Assembly (NCBI GenBank): GCA_964036045.1
Contig: OZ038381.1
Location: 152,042,352 to 152,106,351 of the forward strand
DNA: 64,000 bases
Direction of reading: 5' to 3'
Origin: Eutreptiella sp. 'Long Island Sound 2002'
Lineage: Eukaryota; Euglenozoa; Euglenophyceae; Eutreptiales; Eutreptiaceae
Part shown: piece by piece, positions 56,707-64,000 of the stretch
Position numbering within the stretch: the stretch's first letter is position 1
Layout of the letters: every line of letters starts with the position of its first letter
The notes under the pieces: model-generated
The model's input: the letters and a program-made list of their open reading frames with translations, nothing else
Told to the model about the DNA's origin: nothing
The model's database searches: none
Translations under genes and position numbers: made by a program

Positions 56707-59210
56707 GTATGTCCTGGTAGTCTTTATACGTGGTGGCTTGTTCTAGATTGCGGTGCCCTGGTGTCCATCGGATCGTCAATCGTTTCGTGGCGGAGTTGAG
56801 GTACCCTATGTCGCGGTAGTCCTGGTCCTTGACCACTCCTTTGCGTTTTGTAGGTGTGGCCTTCACCACACTCTGGTTGTCTAGTATTATGTCGTCTCCT
56901 GGCTTGGCCAGCTCTGAGGCTAAGGCGCAAGCGATCGTTTCGGCCTGATAAACCTGTTGTGGCCCGTGCACCCGGAAGGCCGCACGGTATGTTCCGTTGT
57001 AGATGCCCCCTCCCGCTCGTCCGTGTCGTTTCGACCCGTCTGTGTACCACCGGGTGGTGGTGGGTTCTCCTGTGTAGTGTATGGTGATTCCGTGGAGTTT
57101 TTGCTGGTGGGGGAGTGCCTGACATACCTCATGGGTTTCCTCAGGGGTTGGCTCCTCTGGAGGGTTCATCCAGCTGTAGTCTAAGCGGTTGGTAGCTGGC
57201 CGTGTCTTCCCTGCATGCGTCTCCTGGTCCTCCTCTGAGCTCTCCGAGTCGTAGAGTCCCGCGGACAAGGGTCGGTGTTGTCGGGGTCGGGATATACGCT
57301 GACCCACCGTGCCCCCTAGGGCTCGGATGGCGTCTATGTATTTATATTGGGTTGCGGTGAGTTGTTGTGTAGGGCCGGTGTGCTGCAGATCCTGTTGGCC
57401 AATTGTGACCCACCGGGTGATGTAGGACCACCACAGCTGGCGTAGGCCAAGTCCCCCATGACTGAGGTTGGTAGTCAGCCGGTGTTTGTTCGTTTGTTGT
57501 TCTACCCCGGGTGTATCCCTGATGAACTGCAGCAGTATGTCGTCCCAGTGCGCCATTCGTGTCCTATTTCCGAGGAACAGTCCCCTGTACGTCCAACGGG
57601 GGATAAGGACGGTGTTGATGATAGCCACCTTTTCGTAGGCGTTGAGCGGCAGGGTCCTGTATGCCGCTACGTCGTGGTGTAGCTGTGTAGTGACCATGTC
57701 CCATGTTGTGTCTTCTTGTGTGGGGTGGGCAAGCACATGCCCCAGGTAAGTCATTATAGGTGGCCGCACGGGGATGAGCTGATGCCGCCACGTGATGCAC
57801 GTTAGGTCGTAGTCCTCAGCCCAGTGGCACACTTCAGTTTTGTCCTTGTTGAAGCGTAACCCCATTGTGTGGGCCACGTCGTGGAGGGTATCCAGGGTGT
57901 GCAGCAATGCTTCCTTCGTGGGCGCACGCACAGCTATGTCGTCAACGAACACGTACAGTCGGGCTCCCGGGCATCGTTCCATGGTTTCACGTAATAGTAT
58001 GTCGTAGTATAGGAGAAATAGTGTTGGGGAGAGGGGGCACCCCTCCTTCATACCCCTGGTGGGTCGTATGGGTAGGTGCTTTCCGTGTAGGGTTAGTACG
58101 GCCGGTGTATGCTGGTATTTTTCCCCCAACATCCGTATGATGTTTTTTGGTGCCCCTGCCTCCTTGACGATCCCAGTCAGCATGGGTCGGGGGACTGAAG
58201 GAAAAGCTTTGGCCACATCAAGTAGGGCCACGTACCCGTCCTCAACGTGCAGGTCGTTTAATAGTTTCGTGGCTAACGTTGTGGTGTTTCGGCCCTGTGT
58301 GGCGCCGTGTTGTATGTCCAATAGTCCCGGGGTCAAGGCCCCCGATATACGCGTCAGGAGGAGGCGTGTGAGTATACTATATATGGCCGTGGATATGTAG
58401 ATTGGCCGGTAGTTTCGTGGGTCCTGGGGATCCTTGTTTTTATAGATGAGCACTACGCTGGACTGCAGCCAAGCCACTGGGATGTGCTGTCCGTTCCAGA
58501 CTGCAACGATTGCCTGGTATAGTTGCCGCTGCACGTGGTCCGGTAGGTGCCGGAGCAGGTGTGGGCAGACACCGTCAGGTCCGGCAGATTTGTTCTTTGG
58601 TGCCCGAAGGCACCGCAAGTACTCCTCGTATGTGGGGGTCGTTGTGTTCCACGTGCGGTGCCGTACATGTTTCCGTATGAGTTGCCGGCACGCGTCTTCG
58701 TCGTATGTTGGGTCGCCCGCAAAGTGGTTGAGTACGTACTGTGTTCCTCCTATTGGGGGCTGCGGTGTGTCTTGGGCTACGAGTCCAGTGCGCCATCTCT
58801 TGACCATTTTATAAAAATAGCCCGATGTGTGCACTGCCGCTCGGCGCAGTTTGCCGATTTTTCTCCGTATGTGTTGCTCTTGTATTTCCCCGTACTCTCG
58901 TAACCGTGTTTTGGGGTCCGTAGTTTCCGACCAGCTTGCGGTGGTCACTGTCTTTGCGCGCGTGGGTCGTCGGGGCCGCGCCGCGTGCGCTATAGCCGAA
59001 AGGATCCGTCGTGCCGTGCGTAGGGGTGGGTCGTTGTTTGTTACGGGTAGTGTGGATATGGTGGTAGTAAACCGTTGAAATTGTTTTGTATACCACTTTG
59101 CGACTGTGGGCTCTGGTTTTCTGCGTGGTGGGTCAGGGACCCCTATCCTCCATCGGACCCCAAGCAGGACCAAAGCATGATCCGATATGGGCATTTGTAT
59201 GGTGTCATAG
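56687..59210 (-). CDS. LINE A1 endonuclease end, RT and most of RNase H
   Basis: About 840 codons. RT motifs: KNKSAGPDGVCPHLL near 58,580, YRPIYISTAIYSILTR, IQHGATQGRNTT, VALLDVAKAFPSVP (Asp), MKEGCPLSPTLFLLYYD, and FVDDIAV near 57,942 (a FVDD box in place of YADD). Then LGHVLAHP, LIPRWTY and HGGLGLRQL. RNase H: YTDGSKRHGRAGGG near 57,035, QAETIACALA, ILDNQSVV and WTPGHRN. The frame ends in TGA at 56687 after a GGGG run that carries one extra G compared with the frame that follows. The first nine residues of the open frame are satellite, not LINE. Confidence 0.85.
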
Positions 59211-59647
59211 CACCCCCAAAATATATGACGGACATGCATCCGTCAAATATTTCGGGGGTCTACACCCCCAAAATATTTGACGGATGCATGTCCGTCAAAT
59301 ATTTGACGCATGCCCATGCGTCAGTTGTCTGGGGGGTTCTACACCCCCAAAATATTTGACGGACATACATCCGTCAAATTTTTGGGGGGTCTACACCCCC
59401 TAAATATGTGACGGATGCATGTCCGTCAAATATTTGACGCATGCCCATGCGTCAGTTGTCTGGGGGGTCTACACCCCCAAAATATTTGACGGATATACAT
59501 ACTCGAAACGTTATACTCACCCAACGGTTTGGCAGGGGCCATCAGGATACAGCTCCCAAACAGCCCCCGCCGCACCATTGCGTGTGTGTACTCCAAATTC
59601 AACCAACAGGACAAACAAGAGGTAGACCTATTTCTGCAGTCCCTGAG
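59211..59647. other. Inverted 437-bp block: satellite plus LINE A1 endonuclease piece
   Basis: From 59,211 to about 59,493 the satellite is in reverse orientation (GACGCATGCCCATGCGTC, GTCTACAC). From 59,494 to 59,647 the plus strand encodes an endonuclease fragment. Turning the block round restores GGGGGTGTAGACCCCCC at the right breakpoint (59,647/59,648) and an open frame (LFLQSLSYDTIQMPISDH) at the left (59,210/59,211). The two breakpoints share AG. Confidence 0.85.
59494..59647 (+). pseudogene. Endonuclease fragment of LINE A1
   Basis: The plus frame reads SPNGLAGAIRIQLPN, TIACVYSKFNQQ and KQEVDLFLQSL. This is the N-terminal third of an APE-type endonuclease (Gly-rich strand, then the VY strand). 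The middle, with GDFN and the RID motif, is absent between here and SDH. Confidence 0.7.
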
Positions 59648-62600
59648 TAGACCCCCCAAATATTTGACGGATGTATGTCCGTCAAATATTTTGGGGGTGT
59701 AAACCCCCCAAATAACTGACGCATGGGCATGCGTCAAATATTTGACGGACATGCATCCGTCAAATATTTAGGGGGTGTAGACCCCCCAAATTTTTGACGG
59801 ACATGCATCCGTCAAATATTTTGGGGCTGTAGACCCCCCAGACAACTGACGCATGGGCATGCGTCAAATATTTGACGGACATGCATCCGTCAAATATTTA
59901 GATGGTTTAGACCCCCCAAATTTTAGACGGATGTATGTCCGTCAAATATTTTGGGGGTGTAGACCCCCCAAATATTTGACGGATGTATGTCCGTCAAATA
60001 TTGAGGGGGTCTACACCCCCCAGATAACTGACGCATGGGCATGCGTCAAATATTTGACGGACATGCATCCGTCAAATATTTTGGGGGTGTAGACCCCCCA
60101 AATATTTGACGGATGTATGTCCGTCAAATATTTAGGGGGTGTAGACCCCCCAAATATTTGACGGACATGCATCCGTCAAATATTTAGGGGGTGTAGACCC
60201 CCCAAATATTTGACGGATGTATGTCCGTCAAATATTTTGGGGGTGTAGACCCCCCAGACAACTGACGCATGGGCATGCGTCAAATATTTGACGGACATGC
60301 ATCCGTCAAATATTTTGGGGGTGCAGACCCCCGAAACATTTGATGGATGCATGTCCGTCATATAGTTTGGGGGTGTAGACCCCCCAAATATTTGACGGAT
60401 GTATGTCCGTCAAACATTTTGGGGGTGTAGACCCCCCAAATATTTGACGGATGTATGTCCGTCAAACATTTTGGGGGTGTAGACCCCCCAAATAACTGAC
60501 GCATCGGCATGCGTCGAATATTTGACGGCCATGCATCCGTCAAATGTTTAGGGGGTGTAGACCCCCCAAATGTTTGACGGATGTATGTCCGACAAATATT
60601 TTGGTGGTGTAGACCCCCCAAATTTTTGACGGACATGCATCCGTCAAATATTTTGGGTGTGTAGACCCCCCAGACAACTTACGCATGGGCATGCGTCAAA
60701 TATTTGACGGACATGCATCCGTCAAATATTTAGATGGTTTAGACCCCCCAAATATTAGACGGATGTATGTCCGTCAAATATTTTGGGGCTGTAGACCCCC
60801 CAAATATTTGACAGATGTATGTCCGTCAAATATTTTGGGGGTGTAGACCCCCCAAACAACTGACGCATGGGCATGCGTCAAATATTTGACGGACATGCAT
60901 CCGTCAAATATTTCGGGGGTGTAGACCCCCGAAATATTTGATGGATGCATGTCCGTCATATATTTTGGGGGTGTAGACCCCCCAAATATTTGACGGATGT
61001 ATGTCCGTCAAACATTTTGGGGGTGTAGACCCCCCAAATATTTGACGGATGTATGTCCGTCAAACATTTTGGGGGTGTAGACCCCCCAAATAACTGACGC
61101 ATGGGCATGCGTCGAATATTTGACGGCCATGCATCCGTCAAATGTTTAGGGGGTGTAGACCCCCCAAATGTTTGACGGATGTATGTCCGTCAAATATTTT
61201 GGTGGTGTAGACGCCCCAAATATTTGACGGATGTATGTCCGTCAAATATTTTGGGGGCGTAGACCCCCAAGACAACTGACGCATGGGCATGCGTCAAATA
61301 TTTGACGGACATGCATCCGTCAAATATTTAGGGGGTGTAGACCCCCCAAATATTTGACGGATGTATGTCCGTCAAATATTTTGGGGGCGTAGACCCCCCA
61401 GACAACTGACGCATGGGCATGCGTCAAATATTTGACGGACATGCATCCGTCAAATATTTTGGGGGTGTAGACCCCCCAAATATTTGACGGATGTAGGTCC
61501 GTCAAATATTTCGGGGGTGTAGACCCCCCAAATATTTGACGGATGTATGTCCGTCAAATATTCAGGGGGTCTACACCCCCGAGGGAAAAAACGCATGGGC
61601 ATGCGTCAAATATTTGACGGACATGCATCCGTCAGACATTTGGGGGGTGTAGACCCCCGAAATGTTTGACAAATGTATGTCCGTCAAATATTTTGGGGGT
61701 GTAGACCCCCCAGACAGCTGACGCATGGGCATGCGTCAAATATTTGACGGACATGCATCCGTCAAATATTTAGATGGTTTAGACCCCCCAAATATTAGAC
61801 GGATGTATGTCCGTCAAATATTTTGGGGGTGTAGACCCCACAAATATTTGGCGGATGTATGTCCGTCAAATATTCAGGGGGTCTACACCCACCAGATAAC
61901 CGACGCATGGGCATGCGTCAAATATTTGACGGACATGCATCCGTCAAATATTTTGGGGGTGTAGACCCCCCAAATATTTGACGGACATGCATCCGTCAAA
62001 TATTTTAGGGGTGTAGACCCCCCAAATATTTGACGGATGTATGTCCGTCAAATATTTAGGGGGTGTAGACCCCCCAAATATTTGACGGACATGCATCCGT
62101 CAAATATTTTAGGGGTGTAGACCCCCCAGACAACTGACGCATGGGCATGCGTCAAATATTTGACGGACATGCATCCGTCAAATATTTTGGGGATGTAGAC
62201 CCCCGAAATATTTGATGGATGCATGTCCGTCAAATATTTTGGGGGTGTAGACCCCACAAATATTTGGCGGATGTATGTCCGTCGAAAATTTTGGGGGTGT
62301 AGACCCCCCAGACAACTGACGCATGGGCATGCGTCAAATATTTGACGGACATGCATCCGTCAAATATTTTGGGGGTGTAGACCCCCCAAATATTTGACGG
62401 ATGTATGTCCCTCAATTATTTCGGGGGTGTAGACCCCCCAAAGATTTGACGGATGTATGTCCGTCAAATATTTTGGGGGTGTAAACCCCCCAGACAACTG
62501 ACGCATGGGCATGCGTCAAATATTTGACGGACATGCATCCGTCAAATATTTTGGGGGTGTAGACCCCCCAAATATTTGATGGATGCATGTCCGTCATATA

Positions 62601-64000
62601 TTTTGGGGGTGTAGACCCCCCAAATATTTGACGGATGTATGTCCGTCGAAAATTTTGGGGGTGTAGACCCCCCAAATAACTGACGCATGGACATGCGTCG
62701 AATATTTGACGGCCATGCATCCGTGAAATGTTTAGGGGGTGTAGACCCCCCAAATGTTTGACGGATGTATGTCCGTCAAATATTTTGGTGGTGTAGACGC
62801 CCCAAATATTTGACGGACATGCATCCGTCAAATATTTGGGGGCTGTAGACCCCCGAAAAATTTGACGGATGTATGTCCGTCAAATATTTTGGGGGCGTAA
62901 ACCCCCCAGACAACTGACGCATGGGCATGCGTCAAATATTTGACGGACATGCATCCGTCAAATATTTAGGGGGTGTAGACCCCCCAAATATTTGACGGAT
63001 GTATGTCCGTCAAATATTTTGGGGGCGTAGACCCCCCAGACAACTGACGCATGGGCATGCGTCAAATATTTCACGGACATGCATCCGTCAAATATTTCGG
63101 GGGTGTAGACCCCCCAAATATTTGACGGATGTATGTCCGTCAAATATTTAGGGGGCGTAAACCCCGCAGACAACTGACGCATGGGCATGCGTCAAATATT
63201 TGACGGACATGCATCCGTCAAATATTTAGGGGGTGTAGACCCCCGGAATATTTGACGGATGTATGTCCGTCAAATATTCAGGGGGTCTACACCCGCCAGA
63301 TAACTGACACATGGGCATGCGTAAAATATTTGATGGACATGCATCCGTCAAATATTTGGGGGCTGTAGACCCCCGAAATGTTTGACGGATGTATGTCCGT
63401 CAAATAGTTTGGGGGTCTACACCCCCCAAACAACTAACGCATGGGCATGCGTCAAATATTTGACGGACATGCATCCGTCAAATATTGAGGGGGTGTAGAC
63501 CCCCCAAATATTTGACGGATGTATGTCCGTCAAATATTTTGGGGGTGTAGACCCCCCAAATATTTGACGGATTTATGTCCGTCAAATGTTTTGGGGTTTA
63601 CACCCCCCGGACAACTGACGCATGGGCAGGCGTCAAATATTTGACGGACATGCATGCGTCAAATATTTAGGGGGTGTAGACCCCCGAAATATTTGACGGA
63701 CAAGCATCCGTCAAATATTTAGGGCGTGTAGACCCCCAAAATATTTGACGGATGTATGTCTGTCAAATATTTGGGGGGTGTAGACCCCCCAGACAACTGA
63801 CGCATGGGCATGCGTCAAATGTTTGACGGACATGCATCCGTCAAATATTTTGAGGGTGTAGACCCCCAAAATATTTGACGCATATATGTCCGTCAAATAT
63901 TTGGGGGGTCTACACCCCCCAGATAACTGACGCATGGGCATGCGTCAAATATTTGACGGACATGCATCCGTCAAATATTTCGGGGGTGTAGACCCCCCAA
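59648..64000. repeat. 130-bp hairpin-module satellite, right array
   Basis: Same modules and orientation as the left array, about 33 copies, running off the window. It is more diverged. Subtypes with a flipped spacer stem (GGGGGTCTACACCCCCC) next to AGATAACTGAC occur near 60,003, 61,565, 61,875, 63,278 and 63,905. Confidence 0.95.

Larger units (their letters stand above)
55048..59210 (-). mobile_element. LINE A1 inserted in the satellite
   Basis: The minus-strand element begins inside the endonuclease (ISDHALVLL, the SDH motif) and runs through RT, RNase H, a zinc segment and a long Gln/basic C-terminal region. It ends in a short A-rich tail (the T run at 55,047-55,055 on the plus strand). 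It is 5'-truncated, and a further piece of its endonuclease lies inverted at 59,494-59,647. Codons are open for more than 1,300 residues apart from one base, so it is young compared with A2, B and C. Confidence 0.9.

Noticed and set aside
44874-63941. Many 61-139 codon frames such as those starting MPMRQLSGGSTPPKYLTD
   Set aside because: They repeat with the 130-bp satellite period, come from palindromic DNA and vary with monomer deletions. There is no sign of selection on the protein.

Overview
This is nuclear DNA from a eukaryote, most likely a large repeat-rich protist or algal genome. The evidence is GT-AG introns, LINE-type retrotransposons, tRNA-like SINE heads, long microsatellites and two kinds of satellite. 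There are no bacterial operons, rRNA or CRISPR arrays. A green-alga-like source is only a guess. Almost all recognisable coding sequence belongs to mobile elements, and most of it is broken. Many breaks fall at long G or C runs, so assembly error and real decay cannot always be told apart.

Region by region. At 1-780 and about 5.44-6.18 kb lies a minus-strand hypothetical gene. It is split by a 4.66-kb DNA transposon (781-5440) with inverted ends, a 2-bp target duplication and an intron-containing plus-strand gene. From 7.0 to 8.1 kb there are small minus-strand hypothetical fragments. A decayed LINE (family A, copy A2, about 12.94 to 8.62 kb, minus) is interrupted at 9410-11239 by a fold-back relative of the first transposon. 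From 12.9 to 15.0 kb there are degenerate minus-strand hypothetical genes. From 16 to 28 kb there is a mosaic: a duplicated 1.1-kb repeat with a tRNA-like SINE head, CT/GA, CA and GT microsatellites, GT-rich minisatellites, and two 3' fragments of a second LINE family (B1, B2). From 28.5 to 34.4 kb a group of unknown minus-strand genes is separated by a palindrome (GGCCGAAATTTCGGCC) that at some sites lies in short introns; a transposase-like pseudogene here is partly inverted. From 34.4 to 38.5 kb is a third LINE (C) with ORF1, endonuclease and RT. From 40.96 to 44.53 kb is a 10-bp satellite. From 44.54 kb to the end is a 130-bp satellite made of 26-bp hairpin modules, invaded by LINE A1 (55.05-59.2 kb).

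The most useful results are reconstructions by eye. Removing either DNA transposon with one copy of its 2-bp duplication rejoins an open minus-strand frame. Undoing a 437-bp inversion at 59,211-59,647 rebuilds both a satellite hairpin and an endonuclease reading frame. I find no defence system or metabolic gene cluster. The best candidates for something undescribed are the transposon family with CTAGAACG-rich ends and introns, the palindrome-carrying introns, and the hairpin-module satellite.
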